Source: a virus. Taken from it: a stretch of DNA of 23,571 nt. Below the pieces are notes generated by a model, which made no database searches, was not told the DNA's origin, and saw only the letters and a program-made list of their open reading frames with translations. The first letter of the stretch is position 1; the number at the start of each line of letters is the position of its first letter. The stretch spans positions 1-23,571 of IMG/VR virus record IMGVR_UViG_3300019265_000227. One strand, given 5' to 3'. The position numbers were made by a program, and so were the translations under genes. Below, one piece after another: positions 7,758 through 14,514 of the stretch.

Positions 7758-7900
7758 CCGGCGTTGATCCTAGCGCGTTCCGCGCCATGGTCAAGCTCAT
7801 CGAAACGCAGAAAGCCAGTGCCCCTGCTCAAATCACAGCAGACGCTGCGAGCGTGGACTCCTTTGCTGCCCGTTACAAGCACATTCCTTCCAAACTTTAA
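7634..7900 (+). pseudogene. C-terminal part of the scaffold-like protein in the -1 frame
   Basis: From 7634 the -1 frame reads IAALFKAAEEVAPLVGKIDA and LAMDSAASIYKLALDAAGVD, then VTGVDPSAFRAMVKLIETQ, ending at TAA 7898-7900 just before the cement gene's SD. This matches the conserved DUF2213 C-terminal signature (APxVG-x-AMDSAxxxYxxAL-x-xGVD-x-x-x-xPSAxRA). The frame is closed by TGA at 7631-7633, so it joins the upstream frame only there. No X XXY YYZ heptamer is present at the junction, and the simplest explanation is loss of one A from GAAATC (now GAATCG) by mutation or sequencing error. As it stands, the fragment could only be made from internal starts such as GTG 7676 or ATG 7700. Confidence 0.7.
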
Positions 7901-7912
7901 GGAGATAAAGAC

Positions 7913-8893
7913 ATGGCAGGTTTCCAGAAACAGGCAAATATTTACCTGGCACCTGGCGTGCCGGGGCAGTTTGCCAGCACAAACCCCTTCAGTGCGATTG
8001 TTGCCGGGCCCGGTGGTCTGGTGGCAGGTTTCCTTGGCTGCGTAGTTGGTAAATTCGCATGGATTACATATGCGATTGCCGGTGGCCCGGGTGTTGCTAA
8101 CAGTTTTGGCGAAGGCGGCGTGGTACCTGACGGTTTCGTTGGCGCCGACATGCAGGCCTTGATCACCGATTTCCTCGGTTCAGATTCCATGGTGGTGCCT
8201 AGCGGTATCCCCGTGACGCTGTTCGATCGTGGCGATTTCTGGGCACAGAGCTTTGGTGAAGCGGCGATTGGTCAGAAAGCCTTCGCCAATCTCTTCACTG
8301 GCGACGTGCTCGCTGCAGCTTCCGGAGCTTTCCCGACAACCTCTTTCGGTTCCGCAGTTATTGCTGCGGCCACTTTGGTGGCTGGTTCTTATAGCATGAA
8401 CGTCACGGCTGTGACTAGCGGCGTGCTGGCTGTTGGTCAGCTGGTCAGTGGTGCCGGCATCGCGCCTGGGACATTTATCGAGAGTCTCGGTAATGGATCT
8501 GGGTCCACCGGAACTTATAACCTCAGTCGCGCTGCTCAGGTTGCTGGAACCGCTGTCGCGATTGCTTGTGCTGTTCCCGCGGCGGTTGGTGGTGCGGTGG
8601 CCACGTGCTCTTGCTCCAGTGCTAGCCCCACGATGACCGTTACCACCTTGACCGCCGGTTCCTCCGTTGTAGCTGGCATGTTGGTGTCTGGCACGAATGT
8701 TCCCGCGGGCACTTACATTGCCGGCATTGTGAGTGGCGGCGGAGGCAATGGCAGCGTGATCACGCTGAGCGCCAATGCGAGCGATACTATCTCCGGCGCG
8801 TCGATCAAGTTCAGCAGCTGGGTTGAAACTCCGTTTGTGATCAAGTCTGCCGGCAATGTGGGTGATGTCATCAAAATTGGTGTGAAAAACTAA
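7913..8893 (+). CDS. Structural cement protein (gp24-like) with two inserted beta modules
   Basis: Cement proteins bind the outside of the capsid lattice and strengthen it. Residues 1-140 match the gp24-type cement family: LAPGVPGQFASTNPFSAIVA, GGLVAGFLGCVVGKFAW, DGFVGADMQALITDFLG, SMVVPSGIPVTLFDRGDFW, then GQKAFANLF. The family's short C-terminal strand is at the end (VETPFVIKSAGNVGDVIKI). Between them lie two related modules, about residues 159-216 (SYSMNVTAVTSGVLAVGQLV, GIAPGTFIESLG) and 236-297 (SPTMTVTTLTAGSSVVAGML, VPAGTYIAGIV), so the protein is longer (326 residues) than simple members. AGGAG lies ten bases before ATG 7913. Abundant relative to its neighbours, it carries a strong SD. 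Confidence 0.85.
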   Translation: MAGFQKQANIYLAPGVPGQFASTNPFSAIVAGPGGLVAGFLGCVVGKFAWITYAIAGGPGVANSFGEGGVVPDGFVGADMQALITDFLGSDSMVVPSGIPVTLFDRGDFWAQSFGEAAIGQKAFANLFTGDVLAAASGAFPTTSFGSAVIAAATLVAGSYSMNVTAVTSGVLAVGQLVSGAGIAPGTFIESLGNGSGSTGTYNLSRAAQVAGTAVAIACAVPAAVGGAVATCSCSSASPTMTVTTLTAGSSVVAGMLVSGTNVPAGTYIAGIVSGGGGNGSVITLSANASDTISGASIKFSSWVETPFVIKSAGNVGDVIKIGVKN

Positions 8894-8906
8894 AGGAGCT
8901 TGAAAC

Positions 8907-9926
8907 ATGGCAAAGATTAACCCCCATATCCCGCTGCTCGCAGAGCACTACGGGATTGTTTTTCCCGGTGCAACGGACTACCTGCCCCGGTTTGGCATGG
9001 ACGGCGCTCCCACAAATGCGCTCCAGTCTCCCCTTGTCACCCAGATGAACCAGGGTATTCCCGCGTTTCTAGTGACAATGATTGATCCCGAGGTGACTCG
9101 GATTCTCACCACTCCCCCCAAGGCTGCCGAGATTCTGGGTGAAGCCAAGAAGGGCGATTGGACGACTAAGGTTGATCTGTTCCCCGTGGTTGAGAGTGTC
9201 GGTGAGGTTTCCAGTTACGGCGATTTCAGCACTAATGGTATGGCTAATGCCAATATCAATTGGGTGTCCAGGCAGAGCTATCATTTTGAAGCCCAGACTC
9301 GATGGGGTGATCTCGAATTGGAGAATGCCGGCAAAGGCAAGATCGACCTGGCTGCTGAAAAGAACATTGCCTGTGCTCACCTGTTCGCCAAGGCCTTGAA
9401 CAAGAGCTATTTCTTTGGCGTGGATGGTCTGGAAAACTACGGCCTGCTTAATGATCCCAGCCTCAGCCCCAGTTTGGCACCTACCAAGGCTTGGTCCGGC
9501 GCAACCGGCGTTGAGATTGTGGCCGATATCAATCGGCTGTATCAGCAGCTGCAGATCCAGATGCCCGACATGATCGAGCCGGATGCTGAGATGGTGCTGG
9601 CACTGTCTCCCAAGATCCTACCCTATCTCAGCGTGCCCATGCAGAATGTTTACGGCACTAGCTCTGTCAAGGCCTACCTGAAGGATCTGTTCCCCAACAT
9701 GGAAGTCAAGACTGCAGCTGAATACAGCCTCGCCGCTGGTGAGCTCGTGCAGTTGATTGCCAAAAACGTGATGGGCCAGCAGACTGGTTTCTGCGCGTTT
9801 ACTGAAAAGATGCGGGCCCACGCAATTGTCAGGATGAGCTCCTACACCGAACAGAAGAAGTCCGCCGGAACCTGGGGTGCCGTCATCAAACAGCCTGGTG
9901 CGATCGCCAGCATGATTGGGGTCTAA
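8907..9926 (+). CDS. Major capsid protein, DUF2184 family
   Basis: This HK97-fold shell protein forms the icosahedral head. The 339-residue length fits the family. Landmarks are the N-terminal NPHIPLLAEHYGIVFPG, the TPPKAAEILGEAKKGDW segment, EVSSYGDFSTNGMANANINW, the long spine helix with DLAAEKNIACAHLFAKALNK, SYFFGVDGLENYGLLNDP, and the C-terminal MRAHAIVRMSSYTEQKKSAG followed by GTWGAVIKQPGAIA. These are typical DUF2184. AAGGAG (8893-8898) precedes ATG 8907 with good spacing. It follows the cement gene with 13 bases between them and both have strong SDs, as expected for the two most abundant head proteins. No disruption is seen. Confidence 0.92.
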   Translation: MAKINPHIPLLAEHYGIVFPGATDYLPRFGMDGAPTNALQSPLVTQMNQGIPAFLVTMIDPEVTRILTTPPKAAEILGEAKKGDWTTKVDLFPVVESVGEVSSYGDFSTNGMANANINWVSRQSYHFEAQTRWGDLELENAGKGKIDLAAEKNIACAHLFAKALNKSYFFGVDGLENYGLLNDPSLSPSLAPTKAWSGATGVEIVADINRLYQQLQIQMPDMIEPDAEMVLALSPKILPYLSVPMQNVYGTSSVKAYLKDLFPNMEVKTAAEYSLAAGELVQLIAKNVMGQQTGFCAFTEKMRAHAIVRMSSYTEQKKSAGTWGAVIKQPGAIASMIGV

Positions 9927-9931
9927 GTTAA

Positions 9932-10285
9932 ATGGCTAACGAAACCGTCATCGTCGGGTGCAAATTGCCCAACGGCCTGATCCTCCAAGTAGGGGACAAG
10001 CGCGTGTGCCTTCGCGGTTCTGCTATTCCCAAACAACCCAATGCAAAAAATGCCGATTCTCGGGAATTTTTGTATGCCGACTCGATCAGCCTTGTTGACA
10101 GGGTTTTTTGGGAGGCATGGGTTGCTCAGGTTGGGACCGATTTCCGTCCACTCAAATCCGGCGCAATTTATGCTAGCAATAGCAAAACAGATGCCACTTC
10201 GAAGGCCAAAGAGACCGAGCGTCTCAAAACCGGATTTGAAGGCTACCAACCCAGAGTGGATGGATTGCAGGAAGTTAGTCGTTAA
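9932..10285 (+). CDS. Conserved phage protein between capsid and connector genes
   Basis: This encodes 117 residues. The N-terminus reads TVIVGCKLPNGLILQVGDKR, and the middle has ADSISLVDRVFWEAWVAQVG then GAIYASNSKTDATSKAKE. This 'CKLPNGL...FWxxWxxx...G.I.A' pattern is a conserved hypothetical family regularly coded just downstream of DUF2184-type capsid genes. Position suggests a head-completion or small capsid-associated role; that is inference. ATG 9932 is five bases after the capsid stop and lacks a clear SD, so translation probably depends on ribosomes from the capsid gene. Confidence 0.7.
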   Translation: MANETVIVGCKLPNGLILQVGDKRVCLRGSAIPKQPNAKNADSREFLYADSISLVDRVFWEAWVAQVGTDFRPLKSGAIYASNSKTDATSKAKETERLKTGFEGYQPRVDGLQEVSR

Positions 10286-10298
10286 TTAGGAGTTGTAA

Positions 10299-10721
10299 AT
10301 GGCTGTTGCTGTGTTCAACCTCACGTTGTTTCGGGCTCGTTATCCCGAATTTGCCACGTTGGGTGACGACATAGTGACGGCCATTTTCTCTGAGTCTACA
10401 CTCTATTGCAACAACACTGACAACTCAGTCATTGCTGATGTTAACGTGCGCTTGACGCTGCTCAACATGATGACCGCACATTTGTTGGCTATCAACTTCG
10501 GCGTGAACGGCCAGGCCCCTAGCTCCCTTGTGGGTAAACTATCCAACGTCAAAGAAGGTTCGGTCTCCGCAACTGTCGACTATGGGTCTCTGAGCCGTAA
10601 TCAGCAGTGGTTTTGCCAGACTAAATATGGCGCGGCCTTTTGGCAAGCGTCTTTGCCTTATCGATCCGCACTCTATGTGCCTCCCCCGTCTCAGCCCGTT
10701 GTTTTCGTACCGAGGGCGTGA
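10299..10721 (+). CDS. Head-tail connector, DUF4054 family
   Basis: This encodes 140 residues. FNLTLFRARYPEFATLGDDI at the N-terminus, then a helix with LTLLNMMTAHLLAIN, then VGKLSNVKEGSVSATVDYG and a WFCQTKYGAAFW segment, is the standard order of the DUF4054 family. These proteins attach below the portal as the first connector ring (functional analogue of gp6/gp15 adaptors). An AGGAG seven bases or so upstream of ATG 10299 supports the start. The stop TGA 10719-10721 overlaps the next ATG by one base. Confidence 0.85.
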   Translation: MAVAVFNLTLFRARYPEFATLGDDIVTAIFSESTLYCNNTDNSVIADVNVRLTLLNMMTAHLLAINFGVNGQAPSSLVGKLSNVKEGSVSATVDYGSLSRNQQWFCQTKYGAAFWQASLPYRSALYVPPPSQPVVFVPRA

Positions 10722-11230
10722 TGGATATTGCGAGTTTTGGTGGAGGCGATGGTTTAGAACGTCATCTAAGCGACCTGATCGATAAGCTCGGCGGTGCAAC
10801 GCAGGTGCACGTCGGCTTTCTTGAGGGCTCTAAAGCCGGTTGGCCAGGTCCTAGGCCTCGCCGAAAGGGTAAAAAGGTTACAGCCAAGGGCGAGGCTTCC
10901 ATTGGCAACCAGCAACCTGCTCCAGAAGTGGCATACAATCTAGAGTATGGCACAAAGCACATGCCTCCACGACCCTTCTTCCGGAATATGATCGACAGAC
11001 GATCGCCAACCTGGAGCAAGTTAATTGCAGCTGCGCTAAAGGCACAAAACTACCATTCAGATGCAGCTCTACAGATGGTTGGGTTGAAGATCAAAGAACA
11101 ATTACAACAAGAAATACTTGAATTCACAAACCCAGATATCAAACAAGAGACTAAAGATCGGAAGGGATTCTCGGCGCCATTGATTGACTCTCACAACATG
11201 ATCAATTCCATAGATTTCAGGATCGATTAA
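10721..11230 (+). CDS. Neck / head-tail joining protein, HK97 gp10-like
   Basis: This encodes 169 residues. LDKLGGATQVHVGFLEG-type opening, a basic loop (PRRKGKKVTAKGEAS), then VAYNLEYGTKHMPPRPFFRN and a C-terminal FSAPLIDSHNMINSIDF fit the HK97 gp10-like family ('EYGT...PPRPFFR...PLIDTGxM'). These proteins join the head and tail or form the tail completion ring. The T of the usual DTG is replaced by S-H (DSHNM), a small deviation. ATG 10721 overlaps the DUF4054 stop by one base, and the stop TAA overlaps the next ATG by one base. Confidence 0.8.
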   Translation: MDIASFGGGDGLERHLSDLIDKLGGATQVHVGFLEGSKAGWPGPRPRRKGKKVTAKGEASIGNQQPAPEVAYNLEYGTKHMPPRPFFRNMIDRRSPTWSKLIAAALKAQNYHSDAALQMVGLKIKEQLQQEILEFTNPDIKQETKDRKGFSAPLIDSHNMINSIDFRID

Positions 11231-11598
11231 TGGACCTGCACGCAATCGTAGCAAACGCAATCTCAGCCGTCAACCCCCGGATATGTTGCACTTTGCAACG
11301 TTCGGTTGGCTACTCAATTGACGAAGCTGGCGTGCAAATCCCGAAGTATGCGGTTTACCATGGCGAGGCTCAAGTCCAACCTTTGAGCAGCAAAGAGATC
11401 CAGCATTTGGAGCAGTTGAACATCAGCGGAATTCTTAAAAAAGCTTATCTCTGCGGAGAGATAAGCGGATTGGTGCGCATGGAAGGGCGAGGTGGTGACC
11501 TCTTAACCCTGGCTGATGGGACCAAGTGGTTAGTGGTTAGAGTGTTGGAAGCTTGGCCGGATTGGACAGCAGTTGCCCTGCAACGGCAGGTGAGCTGA
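11230..11598 (+). CDS. Head-closure / neck protein, conserved in this phage type
   Basis: This encodes 122 residues starting MDLHAIVANAISAVNP. The later part reads SSKEIQHLEQLNISGILKKA, then VRMEGRGGDLLTLADGTKWL and VVRVLEAWPDWTAVALQ. The 'LxxLNIxGxxxxxYLxG...VxGxGGDLxxxxxxxWLVxxVLExWPDW' pattern is a conserved family coded between gp10-like and tail terminator genes; a head-closure or stopper role is inferred from this position. It overlaps its neighbours by one base at each end. A perfect 10-bp inverted repeat followed on the minus strand by six T's lies inside this gene. Confidence 0.7.
   Translation: MDLHAIVANAISAVNPRICCTLQRSVGYSIDEAGVQIPKYAVYHGEAQVQPLSSKEIQHLEQLNISGILKKAYLCGEISGLVRMEGRGGDLLTLADGTKWLVVRVLEAWPDWTAVALQRQVS
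11437..11466 (-). terminator. Antisense intrinsic terminator inside a neck gene
   Basis: On the plus strand six A's (11437-11442) precede GCTTATCTCT (11443-11452), a GCGG loop and AGAGATAAGC (11457-11466), a perfect 10-bp stem with a tetraloop. Read on the minus strand this is a stem-loop directly followed by TTTTTT, the form of a rho-independent terminator. It would act only on antisense transcripts of the late operon. The match is visible; the function is inferred. Confidence 0.5.
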
Positions 11599-12311
11599 TG
11601 GCTAAAGTATCAGCTGGTGATCGTCAAGTCTTCGTGGCCATAAAGGCATGGCTTGAAGACACTCTTGAGTTAGATGTGTCGACACCAGTGATCCAGGGTG
11701 ATATCAACCGTGTCGCTGAGCCGGTTGGACCGTTTATCCTGATGCGTCGTGTCAAAGAGAATCGATTAAATACAACCATTGAAGATTACACGGACACCCG
11801 CGCAAGTTTCCAGGGCTCAATTTCCGGAACATTGCTCACAACGTCATCGGTTTCTGGAACGATTGTGGAAGGGCAAACGGTCTTTGGAGTGGGCGTGCCC
11901 ACAGGGGTGTTGATCAGCGCCGCCGGAGTTGACGTGAATCACTGGGTGCTGAGCAAAAACTGCGGGGTGATTACTACCGAGGTAATGCGTGCCGAGCTAG
12001 CCATAGAACGGTTCGAGCGTTCGGTAGAATGCTTGATCCAGCTGGATTTCTACGGAGACGACGCTGGCGATTACGCGCAAACTATCGCAGGGGTATTCAG
12101 ATCATCAGAGGCGGCAGCCTTCCTGGACGAGTATGCTGTTTACCCCCTGTGGGAAGAAGACGCAATCTATGCACCGGTCGTCAACGGCGAGGAGCAATAC
12201 GAGCAAAGATGGACAGTGCGGCTACACTTGCAGTATACTGCTGTGGTGGAAACGGTTGCCGAGTTTATGGATACGGCGCACATCGATCTGGTAGACGCTG
12301 ACAAACTGTGA
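11598..12311 (+). CDS. Tail terminator (LIC_12616-like) with inserted beta module
   Basis: This encodes 237 residues. The tail terminator caps the top of the tail tube and sheath and contacts the neck. The N-terminus (FVAIKAWLEDTLELDVSTPV) and EPVGPFILMRRVKENRLNT, then RSVECLIQLDFYGDDAGDYA, SSEAAAFLDEYAVYPLWEED and NGEEQYEQRWTVRLHLQY follow the LIC_12616 neck/tail terminator family in order. Residues ~73-129 (GSISGTLLTTSSVSGTIVEG, VPTGVLISAAG) form an extra segment related to the modules in the cement protein, splitting the family's core strand. ATG 11598 overlaps the upstream TGA by one base. Confidence 0.8.
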   Translation: MAKVSAGDRQVFVAIKAWLEDTLELDVSTPVIQGDINRVAEPVGPFILMRRVKENRLNTTIEDYTDTRASFQGSISGTLLTTSSVSGTIVEGQTVFGVGVPTGVLISAAGVDVNHWVLSKNCGVITTEVMRAELAIERFERSVECLIQLDFYGDDAGDYAQTIAGVFRSSEAAAFLDEYAVYPLWEEDAIYAPVVNGEEQYEQRWTVRLHLQYTAVVETVAEFMDTAHIDLVDADKL

Positions 12312-12321
12312 AAGGGTCTCA

Positions 12322-13452
12322 ATGAGCACAATCCCTATCAATACAATCATCAACGTTGAGCCAAGCGTCCTGTCAGCAGGTGGGAATCCAGCTGCTATGG
12401 ACGCCCTGGTGCTGACTAAAAACGTCGTTCTGACATCCGGCGGGGCTCCGAGTGTTTTCTATGACGCCGCATCGGTTGCTGTCATTTTCACAGCAGGATC
12501 TGACGAGGCAAAGATCGCCGATCAATATTTTGCCGCATTCGACACTGCTACACAGAAACCCAAGAAGCTGTTGTTCTTTCGACCGGTCACAGTTGCTGGC
12601 GCCATGGATGCGGTGACAGCGTTGACCACTGATTTTTTCAGCGTGCTGACAGCATTTGTGGCTACTAGCCAGGAGATGGAAGATCTGTCGGATTGGTTCG
12701 GAACATGCGATGGTAAGTTCGCCTTTATCTGTGCTGATGCGGATGCAACTGCTGCGCAGAATCCTGGCACCTTTGCTGGCCTTGGGAAATACCTGGTGAC
12801 GAATACCATCAGCGGCGTGGCGCTTGTGCGCAACATGCTGGAGGCTGCGTTTGTTGCCGGATCGATTGCCGCTACCGACTACGCTCGTAAAAATGGCCGT
12901 ATCACACTGGCGTTTAAATCAGCCAGTAGTTTAGCCGCCAGCGTCAGTGATGCAACCTCTGCCGCAAATCTGCTGGCAAACGGTTACAACTACTACGGCG
13001 CGTATGCCACTGCCGCCACTCCGTTCAACATTTTTTATAACGGACAGATCTCCGGAGATTCCAAGTGGATCGATAGCTACGCCGGGGCGGCCTGGCTTAA
13101 TAGGTCGCTTGAGTTGGCAATCGCGAGCTTGTTTGTCCAGATGAATGCTGTCCCATATACTAACTATGGATATTCGCTCATCAAGGCGGCCTGCCAGGAC
13201 TCCATTGACGCAGCACTTAACGCTGGGGTGATCGTGCCTGGTGTGATATTGAGCAATGCCCAGAAGGCAGAGATTAATGCAATGGCCGGCCTGCCTATTG
13301 ACAGCCAAGTCCAACGTAAGGGCTATTACTTGCAGATCCTCGATCCTGGTGTAGCAGTTCGTGCGCTGCGTGGTTCACCAGTGTGCACACTGTGGTATGC
13401 CGACGGCGGCTCTGTCCAGAAACTCACGCTTGCTTCAATTTCGATTCAGTAA
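12322..13452 (+). CDS. Tail sheath protein, DUF3383 family
   Basis: This encodes 376 residues. PINTIINVEPSVLSAGGNPA at the N-terminus, FYDAASVAVIFTAGSDEAKI, ADQYFAAFDTATQKPKKLLF, then YNYYGAYATAATPFNIFYNG and the C-terminal QVQRKGYYLQILDPG are characteristic of DUF3383 proteins, the contractile sheath of this myovirus group. The sheath stacks around the tube and contracts to drive it through the envelope. A GGG-containing SD precedes ATG 12322. The gene is intact and followed after ten bases by the tube gene, the usual order. Confidence 0.88.
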   Translation: MSTIPINTIINVEPSVLSAGGNPAAMDALVLTKNVVLTSGGAPSVFYDAASVAVIFTAGSDEAKIADQYFAAFDTATQKPKKLLFFRPVTVAGAMDAVTALTTDFFSVLTAFVATSQEMEDLSDWFGTCDGKFAFICADADATAAQNPGTFAGLGKYLVTNTISGVALVRNMLEAAFVAGSIAATDYARKNGRITLAFKSASSLAASVSDATSAANLLANGYNYYGAYATAATPFNIFYNGQISGDSKWIDSYAGAAWLNRSLELAIASLFVQMNAVPYTNYGYSLIKAACQDSIDAALNAGVIVPGVILSNAQKAEINAMAGLPIDSQVQRKGYYLQILDPGVAVRALRGSPVCTLWYADGGSVQKLTLASISIQ

Positions 13453-13462
13453 GGAGAGTTAA

Positions 13463-13903
13463 ATGGCTCGTTCAATTACCTCGACAGACGCCGTATTCAC
13501 ACTCACAATCCCTGGGCTTTACGATGTGCCACAGGTGATCCAGGGTTACGCAACCGATGAAATGTTCGATCTCGATGCAATCGCAAAAGTCGAAACTCAA
13601 TTCGGCATTGACGGAAAGCTGAGTCAAGGCTACGTGCGACACCCGCGCAAGATGAAGATCAAGGTGGCCGCTGACAGCGCAAGCCAGCAGGTTTTCGACG
13701 ACTGGGCGGCTGCCATGGATCTTACGCTGGCGGCTATCCCCTGCCAGGGCTTCATCGTGATGCTGTCGAATGGCACGGAATACAGCCTCAAAAATGGCGC
13801 CCTCACTAGCTATCGTGATATGCCCGACGCGAAGAAGGTGTTGCAGCCACAGCAATACGAGATTACGTGGGAGAGCGTTGTTAAGTCGCAGAATGCCGCT
13901 TAA
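13463..13903 (+). CDS. Tail tube protein
   Basis: This encodes 146 residues. SITSTDAVFTLTIPGLYDVP, then QVIQGYATDEMFDLDAIAKV, GYVRHPRKMKIKVAADSAS, LSNGTEYSLKNGALTSY and KKVLQPQQYEITWES give the small beta-barrel tube pattern of the protein paired with DUF3383 sheaths (sometimes misnamed 'tail fiber' in databases). It polymerises as hexameric rings inside the sheath. A strong SD (AAGGAGAG, nine bases or less from ATG) and its place between sheath and chaperone genes support the call. Confidence 0.85.
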   Translation: MARSITSTDAVFTLTIPGLYDVPQVIQGYATDEMFDLDAIAKVETQFGIDGKLSQGYVRHPRKMKIKVAADSASQQVFDDWAAAMDLTLAAIPCQGFIVMLSNGTEYSLKNGALTSYRDMPDAKKVLQPQQYEITWESVVKSQNAA

Positions 13904-13915
13904 TAAGGAGCAACG

Positions 13916-14374
13916 GTGAGAAAAACTAAACTTGTCACGATCGAAGCCTCAAACCGGGATCAGGGAAAAACTTACCTTCTCACGGAGATGGCCGCGTCGC
14001 AAGCCGAGAAGTGGGCGGCCAGGGCGTTTCTCGCCCTGGCTAAATCGGGCATTGAGATCCCCGACGAAGCTGCCAACGCTGGCATGGCTGGAATTGCAAC
14101 GGCTGGCCTCCAAGCTCTGGGTGGAATTCAATGGGAATTGGCAGAGCCTCTTCTCGATGAGATGTTCAAATGCGTCAAAATCAAGATGCCTCTCGCCACT
14201 CGCGAGTTAATTGAGGATGACATTGAAGAGGTGTCAACGCGGCTGTTTCTGCGTAAAGAGCTCTTGGAATTGCATTTGGGTTTTTCGCTGACCGAGAGCC
14301 GCTCGGAATCGGCTCCGGTTTCGGAGATTCCAATGCAGACCTCGCCGATTACAAAAATGTTTCCCGCCTCATAG
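13916..14374 (+). CDS. Tail assembly chaperone G (zero-frame product)
   Basis: This encodes 152 residues from GTG 13916, preceded by AGGAG (SD at about 13906-13910). It lies between tube and tape measure, where lambda G, P2 E and Mu gp41-type chaperones lie. The protein has a small beta-rich start (LVTIEASNRDQGKTYLLTEM) and a helical body (AEKWAARAFLALAKSGIEIP, LAEPLLDEMFKCVKI). It is thought to coat the tape measure during tail assembly. Residue 123 (F) is coded by the TTT of a G GGT TTT slippery heptamer; zero-frame ribosomes continue to TAG 14372-14374, and a fraction shift to make GT. Zero-frame residues after the site (SLTESRSESAPV) look like a low-complexity tail. Confidence 0.88.
   Translation: MRKTKLVTIEASNRDQGKTYLLTEMAASQAEKWAARAFLALAKSGIEIPDEAANAGMAGIATAGLQALGGIQWELAEPLLDEMFKCVKIKMPLATRELIEDDIEEVSTRLFLRKELLELHLGFSLTESRSESAPVSEIPMQTSPITKMFPAS
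14278..14318 (+). promoter_or_regulatory. -1 ribosomal frameshift signal (G GGT TTT plus stem-loop)
   Basis: The heptamer G GGT TTT (14278-14284) is in the zero frame of the chaperone gene and fits X XXY YYZ. Seven bases later a stem-loop starts: 14292-14301 pairs with 14310-14318 (CCG-A-GAGCCG with CGGCTC-CGG), nine pairs with one bulged A and an eight-base loop. An alternative 5-bp stem is 14292-14296 with 14302-14306. Heptamer, spacing and structure are all as required for programmed -1 frameshifting. Confidence 0.8.
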
Positions 14375-14514
14375 GTGTCCTGGTGAGCCATAAGGCCGCG
14401 ACACTGAATGAGTTGCAGACAACCTATAGTCTAGAAGACGCGTATGATCTGCTTGAGATTCTATTGATCGATGCCCACAATGAGCGAGTGTCGGCACCAA
14501 AGGAAGATTACTGA
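14284..14514 (+). CDS. T-part of tail chaperone GT (-1 frame extension)
   Basis: After a -1 shift at 14278-14284 the frame continues for 76 codons to TGA 14512-14514, giving a 199-residue GT fusion. The -1 frame opens after TAA 14254-14256 and reads NADLADYKNVSRLIGVLVSH, then AATLNELQTTYSLEDAYDLLEI and LLIDAHNERVSAPKED. The helix with SLEDAYDLLEILLIDAHNE is the typical end of T-parts in GT chaperones, ending at the tape measure start. An internal GTG at 14383 could give a free 43-residue product, but the lambda model favours the fusion. The T-part is thought to recruit tube protein to the tape measure-G complex. Confidence 0.8.
   Translation, partial: FADREPLGIGSGFGDSNADLADYKNVSRLIGVLVSHKAATLNELQTTYSLEDAYDLLEILLIDAHNERVSAPKEDY

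Noticed and set aside
7382-7882. 166-codon minus-strand open frame opposite the scaffold-like gene
   Set aside because: Ser-rich translation results from the antisense of Asp/Glu/Lys codons; no SD or family pattern.
8180-8908. 242-codon open frame on the minus strand opposite the cement gene
   Set aside because: It is fully antisense to a well-recognised gene with a strong SD, has an Arg/His/Gly/Ser-rich composition typical of a shadow frame, and no start signal or family pattern.
14383-14514. Independent 43-codon gene starting at GTG 14383
   Set aside because: No good SD. The same frame extends upstream through the chaperone gene to a slippery site, so a GT fusion explains it better.
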